A stretch of DNA of 24,485 nucleotides, from positions 1-24,485 of the forward strand of contig CAYTTA010000038.1 of NCBI GenBank assembly GCA_964440655.1, read 5' to 3'. Source of the DNA: CAYTTA01 sp964440655. Its GTDB lineage: Bacteria > Bacteroidota > Rhodothermia > Balneolales > Balneolaceae. Positions 15,861 to 21,950 of the stretch are shown here, in pieces. Each line of letters opens with the position of its first letter. Positions within the stretch are counted from its first letter, which is position 1. Below the pieces are notes generated by a model. It had not been told where the DNA came from, ran no database searches, and saw only the letters and a list, made by a program, of their open reading frames with translations. The position numbers and the translations under genes are program-made.

Positions 15861-16048
15861 CGGAGTTTTCTCGAGGTCTTCCCCCTGTTTTCCNNNNNNN
15901 NNNNNNNNNNNNNNNNNNNNNNNNNNNNNNNNNNNNNNNNNNNNNNNNNNNNNNNNNNNNNNNNNNNNNNNNNNNNNNNNNNNNNNNNNNNNNGGAGAAT
16001 CTGGCCGTTGACTGACGGAGTTTTCTCGAGGTCTTCCCCCTGTTTTCC
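15839..16048. repeat. 55-bp identical direct copies flanking assembly gap 2 (100 N)
   Basis: Bases 15839-15893 and 15994-16048 are identical over 55 positions, and exactly 100 N lie between them. This is the footprint of two contigs whose ends overlap by one k-mer length but were joined with a placeholder. The true sequence very probably has a single copy and no gap. Confidence 0.92.
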
Positions 16049-16189
16049 ATCCCCTGCTTTACTTCCACCCGCTTTACTTACTGACTGTTGGCCTTCTTCC
16101 TGCTACCCTTACTTACTACCTGGTTCCCCTGCTTCTTTGCCTTCAGCCTTCTGCTTGAAAGATCTTCCCGTTTCCTGTACCATCGGTTT

Positions 16190-16999
16190 ATGACCAGAAG
16201 GAACACATTCATTCTCCTGATCCTGACCCTCACGTTCCCGCTGTTTTTCTCAGGGAGCGGATCCGGTACGCCCGGAAAAGAAGGCAGCATCCAGGAGATT
16301 GTCCGCCATCAATACGAAATCGTCAACATCTTTCCCCACGACAGCAATGCATTCACCCAGGGCCTGCTCTACCGGGATGATCATCTGTTCGAGAGTACCG
16401 GACGGCTGGGATTCTCCTGGCTGCGCAAGGTTCACCCCAACACCGGACAGGTAATCCGCCAGCTGGACCTGGAAGATCACTACTTTGGTGAGGGACTGAC
16501 CCTGAGGGGTGAAGAGCTGGTTCAGATCACTTTCCAGTCCGGTATCGGTTTTGTATATGATCTGAACACGTTCCGCCTGCTCCGGACATTCCGCTACCGC
16601 GGCGAGGGGTGGGGAATTGAGTATGATGGCAGCCGGTTCATCATGAGTGACGGCACGGCAGAGCTGCGGTTTCTCGATGAGGAAACTTTTGAGGAGACAG
16701 GCCGGCTTACCGTAACGGAAAACGGCGAACCCCTCCGCCTTCTCAACGAACTGGAGATCGTGGAAGACAAGCTCTTTGCCAATGTGCTCTTTTCGGATGT
16801 GATCCGCGTGATCGATCCCGAAACAGGGGTTGTTACCGGCCATCTGGATCTGAGCGGACTCCGGAAGCTGGAGGGCGGGGATCCGGACAATGTACTGAAC
16901 GGAATAGCCTGGAACCCGGAAACAGGTCACCTCTTTGTAACGGGCAAGCTCTGGTCAAAGATGTTTGAGATCCGTCTGCTTACAGAAGAATCCTCCTGA
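16190..16999 (+). CDS. Glutaminyl-peptide cyclotransferase (plant/bacterial-type QC)
   Basis: From the ATG at 16190 the product has 269 residues with a secretion signal (MTRRNTFILLILTLTFPLFF). A TTG at 16088 would prepend a second hydrophobic segment and is less likely. The body is the five-bladed beta-propeller of the glutamine cyclotransferase family: PHDSNAFTQGLLYRDDHLFE, STGRLGFSWLRKV, YFGEGLT, GEGWGIEYDG, SDGTAELRFLD, LNELEIVEDKLFANV, VLNGIAWNPETGHLFVTGKL and W. The enzyme converts N-terminal glutamine of peptides to pyroglutamate, here in the periplasm. Its 3' end overlaps the convergent NlpC/P60 gene by 20 bp. The upstream region to the gap is C/T-rich without a recognisable promoter. 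Confidence 0.92.
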   Translation: MTRRNTFILLILTLTFPLFFSGSGSGTPGKEGSIQEIVRHQYEIVNIFPHDSNAFTQGLLYRDDHLFESTGRLGFSWLRKVHPNTGQVIRQLDLEDHYFGEGLTLRGEELVQITFQSGIGFVYDLNTFRLLRTFRYRGEGWGIEYDGSRFIMSDGTAELRFLDEETFEETGRLTVTENGEPLRLLNELEIVEDKLFANVLFSDVIRVIDPETGVVTGHLDLSGLRKLEGGDPDNVLNGIAWNPETGHLFVTGKLWSKMFEIRLLTEESS

Positions 17000-17513
17000 C
17001 GCCCAGAAAACGGTCCGACCAGTAACGCTCGTTCAGACTGGAGATCATCACTCCCATTGTGGTCGATGCGTGAAGAAACTCCTCGCGGTTGATCGCGATT
17101 CCCACATGAAGATCGGTCCGGGTGGTGCGGAAAAAAATCAGGTCACCGGGCATTACCGCATTTCTGCGGATTCCTCTGCCGATGCGGAGCTGATCCCGGG
17201 TCGTGCGGGGAAGGTCCAGATTGAAGTGGTTGCGATAGACCACTTGGGTGAAGGCAGAGCAGTCGATACCGTTCTTTCCGTTACCTCCCAGACGATAGGG
17301 TGTCCCTTTCCATTCACGATGTGCCAGATGCAGCTCCTGCTGGATGGCCCGAAGCGGACGCGACGGAGCCGCAGTACGGGCCTCTGCCCGCGGCGGCGCT
17401 TCTTCACCGGCGGGCCCGGTGACAACGGTCCGGCTTGCAACCCCGCATCCGGAAAGCAGAAAGATCACAACGAGAAGGGCAAACGGCCATGCCGGCCGGG
17501 AGAGAATGAATAA
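16980..17513 (-). CDS. NlpC/P60-family lipoprotein (peptidoglycan endopeptidase)
   Basis: From the ATG at 17513 the product begins MLFILSRPAWPFALLVVIFL and has a lipobox LSGC at Cys24. A start at 17561 would leave only 13 bp to pdxJ and place 16 odd residues before the signal, so the inner ATG is preferred. The catalytic domain has the Cys-His-His triad: NGIDCSAF (Cys86), DLHVGIAI and EFLHASTTMG. WKGTPYRLGG precedes the Cys as usual, and RYWSDRFLGVRRIL closes the domain. These enzymes cut D-gamma-Glu-meso-DAP bonds in stem peptides. The Ala/Pro/Arg-rich linker (residues 30-55) tethers it to the outer membrane. Convergent overlap with the QC gene is 20 bp. It is divergent from pdxJ with about 60 bp between starts. 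Confidence 0.92.
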   Translation of the reverse strand, partial: LFILSRPAWPFALLVVIFLLSGCGVASRTVVTGPAGEEAPPRAEARTAAPSRPLRAIQQELHLAHREWKGTPYRLGGNGKNGIDCSAFTQVVYRNHFNLDLPRTTRDQLRIGRGIRRNAVMPGDLIFFRTTRTDLHVGIAINREEFLHASTTMGVMISSLNERYWSDRFLGVRRILL

Positions 17514-17574
17514 CATTTGACTCAAAGCTTTACATTGAGTGCTAAATTCCTGAATCGCCATTAAAAATACAAAG

Positions 17575-18309
17575 ATGCAGTTACTGGTAAATATCGATCA
17601 CGTTGCAACCCTCCGGAATGCCCGCGGTGAGGGGTATCCCGATCCGGTCGAGGCAGCCATTGTGTGTGAACAGGCCGGTGCGGCCGGAATCGTTTTCCAT
17701 CTTCGGGGCGACAGACGCCATATACGTGATGAGGATGTGGCCCGCCTCAAGGAGGTAGTGAAAGGCACTCTTGTCTTCGAGATGGCAGCCACTGAGGAGA
17801 TGCTTGAGATCTGTCGCCGGACAGATCCCGATGTGATCACCCTGGTACCGGAAAAAAGAGAGGAGCTGACGACCGAAGGAGGCCTGAACATGAAACAGGT
17901 CTTTGATGATTTCCGGGAGCGTGTCATTCCTGCCCTTCGCAACCAGCGCGGGAGAATCAGCCTCTTTCTGGATCCGGTTCCGGAAGATATCAGGATGGCC
18001 GCCGAACTGGAAGTGGATCTGGTAGAACTTCACACCGGGATCTACTCCAATGCAAAGGGTGAGGCCGCAAAAAACGCGGAATTGGACCGGCTGGCCGAGG
18101 GTGCGAAACTGATCCACTCCCTGGGAATGAAAGTCAATGCGGGCCACGGATTAAATCAGAAAAACCTGCCCGGTCTGGTCCGGACCGTCCCCCACCTGCA
18201 CGATCTGAGCATCGGGCATGCCCTAATTTCCGAAGCGCTGTTCGACGGTCTTGAGAACACCGTAAAACACTATCTGGAAATCATACAGTCAGTGAACGAG
18301 GAGCGGTGA
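17575..18309 (+). CDS. pdxJ: Pyridoxine 5'-phosphate synthase
   Basis: The protein has 244 residues, standard length. It opens with LLVNIDHVATLRNARG (substrate/phosphate region), followed by DPVEAA. FHLRGDRRHI carries the first catalytic His (42), LVFEMAAT the catalytic Glu (69), and VNAGHGLNQKN the second His (191). SIGHALISEAL is the phosphate-binding end. It condenses 1-deoxyxylulose 5-phosphate with 3-amino-2-oxopropyl phosphate to give pyridoxine 5'-phosphate in the DXP-dependent vitamin B6 pathway (cytoplasm). No Shine-Dalgarno motif precedes the ATG, only an A-rich stretch. The era gene follows after 7 bp and is almost certainly co-transcribed. PLP is the cofactor of the metY product encoded further downstream. 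Confidence 0.97.
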   Translation: MQLLVNIDHVATLRNARGEGYPDPVEAAIVCEQAGAAGIVFHLRGDRRHIRDEDVARLKEVVKGTLVFEMAATEEMLEICRRTDPDVITLVPEKREELTTEGGLNMKQVFDDFRERVIPALRNQRGRISLFLDPVPEDIRMAAELEVDLVELHTGIYSNAKGEAAKNAELDRLAEGAKLIHSLGMKVNAGHGLNQKNLPGLVRTVPHLHDLSIGHALISEALFDGLENTVKHYLEIIQSVNEER

Positions 18310-18316
18310 GCGAGTC

Positions 18317-19219
18317 ATGAGTGCCTCCGCGAGCAATCCCCCTGAATCCCACCGGTCCGGTTATGTGGCCCTGATCGGTCGTCCCAATGCGGGCAAATCC
18401 ACCCTGATGAACAGCATCATCGGGAGCAAGGTCTCGATCGCGACCCACAAGCCGCAGACGACCCGGCACCAGATTATGGGAATCTGGTCTGATGAAGCCT
18501 CCCAGATCATCTTTCTGGATACCCCGGGGGTGCTCGATCCTTCCTACGCCCTGCAGTCAGCCATGATGCGTTTTGTGGAGAAGGCGCGGAATGATGCCGA
18601 TCTGGTTCTGCTTATTGTTGACGGAACCGATTCCGATCCGCCTGAAGAGGTGATCGCTCTGCTGAAGTCCCTGAATGTTCCCATCCTGCTGGTGATCAAC
18701 AAGATGGATCTGATCGGCCGGGAGGAGGCGGAACGACTGGCGGAAGAGACCGCCGGTCTGATCCGGGTCGATTCCACTCACTTTGTATCGGCACTGACGG
18801 GGGAGGGGATTGAAGTGCTGATGGAGAGGATGAAGCAGGGGCTGCCTCCGGGTCCTGCGTACTATCCGAAAGATATTTTGAGTGAACAGCCGGTCCGCTT
18901 TTTTGCGGCCGAACTGATCCGCGAGCAGATCTATCTTCTTTTTCATGAGGAGATTCCCTACTCCTGCACGGTCGATGTGATTCAGTACGAGGAGCGGGAG
19001 GATCTCGACTATATCGGCGCCGAGATCATCGTCAACCGCAACTCACAGAAGGGGATCCTGATCGGCAAGGGGGGCAAGGCGGTCCGCGAGCTGGGTGTCC
19101 GGTCACGCGAAGCGATCGAGGAGTTCGTCGGCCGGCCGGTCTACCTTGATCTGCACGTCAAGGTGCGGGAAAAATGGAGAGAGCAGGAGAACTGGGTCCG
19201 GAATCTGGGTTACCGGTAA
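18317..19219 (+). CDS. era: GTPase Era
   Basis: The protein has 300 residues, normal for Era. G-domain motifs are all present: G1 GRPNAGKST (21-29), G2 within KPQTTRHQIMG, G3 DTPGV, G4 NKMD, G5 SALTGEG. A linker and the C-terminal KH RNA-binding domain follow, with NRNSQKGILIGKGGKAVREL and a conserved VYLDLHVKVREKWRE end. Era binds the 3' end of 16S rRNA and assists 30S assembly, at the membrane or ribosome. The 7-bp distance from pdxJ indicates an operon. After the stop, 150 bp without a gene separate it from the convergent lipoprotein gene. That stretch has only a small GTTCC-TGTA-GGAAC hairpin. Confidence 0.97.
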   Translation: MSASASNPPESHRSGYVALIGRPNAGKSTLMNSIIGSKVSIATHKPQTTRHQIMGIWSDEASQIIFLDTPGVLDPSYALQSAMMRFVEKARNDADLVLLIVDGTDSDPPEEVIALLKSLNVPILLVINKMDLIGREEAERLAEETAGLIRVDSTHFVSALTGEGIEVLMERMKQGLPPGPAYYPKDILSEQPVRFFAAELIREQIYLLFHEEIPYSCTVDVIQYEEREDLDYIGAEIIVNRNSQKGILIGKGGKAVRELGVRSREAIEEFVGRPVYLDLHVKVREKWREQENWVRNLGYR

Positions 19220-19369
19220 GGGCGCAGGGTACTATTTCCGTTGAAACCTGGAAAAGCAGAAGTTCCTGTAGGAACGGGAATGGCGGGTCTGTTGAAGAAA
19301 CTGCGGAACCGCCGGGACGGGTGGAACCTGCCCCGGCAGACCGCAGCGAAATGAGAGACCGTATCGAAA

Positions 19370-19828
19370 TCAGTTCTGGCGACCGGAGGAGTGCCAGGCT
19401 TCAAAAAGCCACTGGTTGCCGTCATATACATAGACAATCGTGAATCGCAGCGGCACCAGCCTGTCTTCCCCGTCCACGGTGACGGTCACATCGGAGATTC
19501 CGTTCAGGATCGCCACGCCCTGACCCACAAACCGCACTTCCAGATCATCGTGATCGAGATCCCGATAGACCACCTGTCCGGAGCGAAGTGATGCAAAGTA
19601 GACCTCCTTGTCATCCTTCGTGCCGTTGGAGTGCGTATAGGTCATGGTCGGAGAGCTCATCTCCTCCAGCCGGTCCAGCTGGCCGCTGGTGAGATATTCC
19701 ACTCTCTGCTGTTCGGCCCTGAGAATATCATCGGCATCCTGAGCCGCACCGGGGGCCGAGTTTCCGCAACCGGCCAGCAGCAGAAGGCTCAGGACAGCGG
19801 ATGCGAATAGCGTCTTTAATTGATACAT
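19370..19828 (-). CDS. NTF2-like (DUF4440/SnoaL-type) lipoprotein
   Basis: From the ATG at 19828 the product begins MYQLKTLFASAVLSLLLLAG with the lipobox LAGC at Cys21. An upstream start at 19870 would put 14 residues before the signal and is unlikely. The mature 130 residues follow the cone-shaped NTF2-like fold: AEQQRVEYLTSGQLDRLEEM (first helices), SSPTMTYTHSNGTKDDKEVY (the pocket strand typical of DUF4440), VRFVGQGVAILNGISDVTV and LRFTIVYVYDGNQWLFEAWH. The C-terminal sheet ends in a W-x-x-E-A-W-H-S motif common in this group. Such proteins bind or process small ligands, and no function can be stated. It is divergent from the methionine regulon, with about 65 bp to the regulon promoter. 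Confidence 0.85.
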   Translation of the reverse strand: MYQLKTLFASAVLSLLLLAGCGNSAPGAAQDADDILRAEQQRVEYLTSGQLDRLEEMSSPTMTYTHSNGTKDDKEVYFASLRSGQVVYRDLDHDDLEVRFVGQGVAILNGISDVTVTVDGEDRLVPLRFTIVYVYDGNQWLFEAWHSSGRQN

Positions 19829-19893
19829 AAGAGCAGATCTTGTGGTTACAGGTTGGACCCATAATCGCAAATCAGCCCGGCATTAAAAAATCG

Positions 19894-19926
19894 TTTGCGA
19901 AAAAAAATAAAAAAGCGGTATATTTG
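19894..19926 (+). promoter_or_regulatory. Bacteroidota-type promoter (TTTG ... TATATTTG) of the met regulon
   Basis: TTTG at 19894-19897 and TATATTTG at 19919-19926 are separated by 21 bp, within the accepted spacing for the -33/-7 elements of the Bacteroidota housekeeping sigma factor. Transcription should begin close to 19933, which is the A of the leader ORF's ATG. An A-tract lies between the elements. Confidence 0.65.
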
Positions 19927-19932
19927 TCCTTG

Positions 19933-20028
19933 ATGGAAAACAGAAAAGCATATCACTCTCTTCTCGGTGGCCGGGCTCTCATGATGGAGTGTATCATGAT
20001 GGGATGTATGTGTATGGCTCGCCAATGA
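19933..20028 (+). CDS. Met/Cys-rich leader peptide (31 codons), putative attenuator peptide
   Basis: The frame begins MENRKAYHSLLGGRALMMEC, continues IMMGCMCMARQ and ends in TGA at 20026-20028. Seven of 31 codons are Met and three are Cys, nearly all packed in codons 17-28. The ATG sits about 7 nt after a strong TAnnTTTG element, so the transcript would be leaderless or nearly so. Downstream are an intrinsic terminator (20067-20100), a SAM-I riboswitch and metY-metX-hom. GGAGGG at 20032-20037, 4 nt after the stop, can pair with CCCTCC at 20072-20077 in the 5' arm of the terminator. This is the arrangement expected of ribosome-stalling attenuation. I know of no assigned family. The alternative is a small free-standing Met/Cys metal-binding peptide gene closed by its own terminator. 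Confidence 0.6.
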   Translation: MENRKAYHSLLGGRALMMECIMMGCMCMARQ

Positions 20029-20066
20029 ACCGGAGGGAGATGAGTGTAAATCTGTAACGATTTCAA

Positions 20067-20100
20067 AAAAGCCCTCCACGATGAGGGCTTTTCTGTTTTA
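20067..20100 (+). terminator. Intrinsic terminator after the Met/Cys leader ORF
   Basis: AAAAGCCCTC pairs with GAGGGCTTTT around a six-base loop (20077-20082), and CTGTTTTA follows. It lies between the leader ORF and the SAM riboswitch, so it would stop transcription before metY unless prevented. Its 5' arm has competing partners upstream (20032-20037) and downstream (20138-20145). Confidence 0.8.
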
Positions 20101-20122
20101 TCTGTTCTTTGTAAAACATCAG

Positions 20123-20231
20123 CTCTTATCAAGAAAGGTGGAGGGACCAGGCCCTGTGAAACCTTAGCAACCGCCTCGAAAGAGGGACAGGTGCTAATTC
20201 CTGCCCCGGCTGCTCTGGGGAAAGATGATAG
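20123..20231 (+). promoter_or_regulatory. SAM-I riboswitch (S-box) controlling metY
   Basis: All conserved S-box blocks are present in order: CTTATCAAGA, GGTGGAGGGACCAGGCCC, TGTGAAACCTTAGCAACC, then ACAGGTGCTAATTCCTGC and GGAAAGATGATA. The P1 helix closes between TATCA and TGATA. The class binds S-adenosylmethionine and, when bound, favours a downstream terminator. One is present at 20258-20312, so it should switch off metY-metX-hom when SAM is plentiful. The aptamer lies about 195 bp before the metY start. Confidence 0.95.
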
Positions 20232-20257
20232 CGGCGTTTTGAGTGGATCTATTCAAA

Positions 20258-20312
20258 AAGCTTCTTTCGAATCTTTCCGGGGCGGTCGGAGATCGAAAGG
20301 GGCTTTTTTTTT
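20258..20312 (+). terminator. Riboswitch expression-platform terminator
   Basis: AAGCTTCTTTCGA (20258-20270) pairs with TCGAAAGGGGCTT (20292-20304) with two G-U pairs. A second stem (TCCG/CGGA) continues inside the loop, and nine T residues follow. It is the off-state hairpin of the SAM-I riboswitch. Confidence 0.88.
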
Positions 20313-20425
20313 GGTCGTCATCCCGGAAGCTGCAGCGATGCCTGATCCGGCCACTTGCCGGCCTTTGCGGCCGGTTACAACCCATAACAACCAGCATCCA
20401 ACTCAAACCCTATATTACAAAACCT

Positions 20426-21754
20426 ATGAGCAGCAACGGAAAACCTCGCAATTACCGCTTTGAAACCCTGCAGGTTCATGCGGGACAGGAGCCCGATCCG
20501 GTTACCGGTTCACGTGCCGTACCGATCTATCAAACCACCTCCTACCTCTTCAAAGATGCGGAGCACGCGGCCAATCTCTTTGCACTGAAGGAGTTTGGCA
20601 ATATCTACACCCGGATCATGAATCCGACGACCGATGTCTTCGAGAAGAGGGTCGCAGCACTGGAGGGCGGCACATCCGCTCTTGCTACGGCATCCGGGCA
20701 GTCTGCGCAGTTTCTGGCCATCATTACCCTGGCCGAAGCCGGCGACAACATTGTCTCCTCCTCCTTCCTCTATGGCGGAACCTACAACCAGTTCAAGGTC
20801 TCTTTCCCGCGACTGGGCATCAATGTAAAATTCGTGGAGGAGGATTCTCTCGATGCATTCGAGCGTCAGATTGATGAACGCACCAAGGCGATCTACGTAG
20901 AATCGCTGGGTAACCCGACCATGAACGTGCCCGATTTCGAGGGGCTGGCGAAACTTGCCCAGAAGTACAACATCGCCCTGGTCGTGGACAACACCTTCGG
21001 CGCGGCCGGAGCCATCGTCCGCCCCATCGATTATGGAGCCAACGTGGTTGTTCAGGCTGCAACCAAATGGATCGGCGGACACGGCACCAGCATCGGTGGA
21101 GTGATTGTCGACGGTGGAAACTTCAACTGGGGGAATGGCAACTACCCGGTATTCACCGAACCGGCACCCGGTTACCACGGCCTCAAGTTCTGGGATATCT
21201 TCGGTGATGGCGGCCCGTTCGGCAACATCGCCTTCTCGATCCGCGCGCGGGTGGAAGGACTGCGTGATTTCGGTCCGGCCGCCTCTCCATTCAACAGCTT
21301 CCTCTTCCTTCAGGGACTGGAAACACTCTCCCTGCGGGTCGAGCGGCATACGGAGAACACCATCAAGCTGGCCGACTGGCTCCGAAACAACGAGAACGTT
21401 GCCTGGGTCGACTTCCTCGGCCATCCGGATCATCCCTCTCACGAGAACGCCAAGAAGTATCTGGCCGCAGGCAAATACGGGGCTGTTTTCAACTTCGGAC
21501 TGAAAGGGGGATACGATGCAGCCCGTGCGTTCATTGAGAACGTGGAACTCGCCAGCCACCTGGTCAATGTGGGAGATGCCAAAACTCTTGTATGCCATCC
21601 GGCTTCCACCACGCACCAGCAACTCTCCCCCGAGGAGCGCGAGGCAAGCGGTGTGAAAGAAGACCTGATTCGGGTCTCGGTAGGTATCGAACACATTGAC
21701 GATATCATCGAGGACTTCGAAGAGGCTTTCCGGCGGATCGGTGTAACGGCCTGA
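20426..21754 (+). CDS. metY: O-acetylhomoserine sulfhydrylase (aminocarboxypropyltransferase)
   Basis: The protein has 442 residues from the ATG at 20426. The frame is open further upstream, but that would run through the riboswitch terminator. It is a PLP enzyme of the Cys/Met metabolism class: FETLQVHAGQEPDPVTGSRA and PIYQTTSY at the start, IYTRIMNPTTDVFEKRVAAL with the phosphate-binding Tyr/Arg, LVVDNTFG, then VQAATKWIGGHGTSIGG with the PLP lysine near 214. The C-terminal ends with LVCHPASTTHQQL and the usual RVSVGIEHIDDIIEDF. The long loop NWGNGNYPVFTEPAPGYHGL distinguishes MetY from cystathionine enzymes. It makes homocysteine from O-acetylhomoserine and sulfide (direct sulfhydrylation). 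It heads metY-metX-hom under SAM-I control. TATATTAC 7 nt before the ATG might give a riboswitch-independent transcript. Confidence 0.96.
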   Translation: MSSNGKPRNYRFETLQVHAGQEPDPVTGSRAVPIYQTTSYLFKDAEHAANLFALKEFGNIYTRIMNPTTDVFEKRVAALEGGTSALATASGQSAQFLAIITLAEAGDNIVSSSFLYGGTYNQFKVSFPRLGINVKFVEEDSLDAFERQIDERTKAIYVESLGNPTMNVPDFEGLAKLAQKYNIALVVDNTFGAAGAIVRPIDYGANVVVQAATKWIGGHGTSIGGVIVDGGNFNWGNGNYPVFTEPAPGYHGLKFWDIFGDGGPFGNIAFSIRARVEGLRDFGPAASPFNSFLFLQGLETLSLRVERHTENTIKLADWLRNNENVAWVDFLGHPDHPSHENAKKYLAAGKYGAVFNFGLKGGYDAARAFIENVELASHLVNVGDAKTLVCHPASTTHQQLSPEEREASGVKEDLIRVSVGIEHIDDIIEDFEEAFRRIGVTA

Positions 21755-21950
21755 CCGGATGAAAACCGTTCCCATCCGACTCTCGTCCGGCGGGGTTCTC
21801 TCGTGGAGCCCCGCCGACAGAGCGGATTCCCGATCCGAACGAAAGGCAGCCAGAGAGGCGGCCGCTCGCACGGATCAACCCGCCGCCCGCCGGGTCATCC
21901 GGCCTGAGGGAAAGGCGGAGTTTAATGAAAACCGTCATCCGATTTCATCC
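21755..21950 (+). promoter_or_regulatory. metY-metX intercistronic region with hairpin and coupled 9-codon uORF
   Basis: A 10-bp GC-rich stem (21788-21797 with 21807-21816, nine-base loop) has no T-run after it. ATGAAAACCGT occurs twice (21759 and 21925), and both copies continue into CATCCGA, differing by a 3-nt insertion. The second copy opens a 9-codon ORF (MKTVIRFHP) whose TGA overlaps the metX ATG as ATGA (21951-21954). The first is in frame with metX and would add 64 residues of Arg/Ala-rich sequence not found in the family. The region may process or couple translation of the message. Confidence 0.45.

Noticed and set aside
15839..16048. A genuine 55-bp biological direct repeat (for example an att or transposon footprint)
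   Set aside because: The copies flank a 100-N scaffold gap exactly and their length equals a common assembler k-mer, so an assembly artefact is far more likely.
20510..21871. 453-codon minus-strand frame opposite metY
   Set aside because: It is antisense to a gene with full PLP-enzyme motifs. The length reflects codon bias, not coding.
21759..21950. 64-residue N-terminal extension of MetX
   Set aside because: It is in frame and open, but it crosses a strong hairpin, is Arg/Ala-rich low complexity, and resembles no MetX N-terminus. The 21951 start gives the family's normal length.
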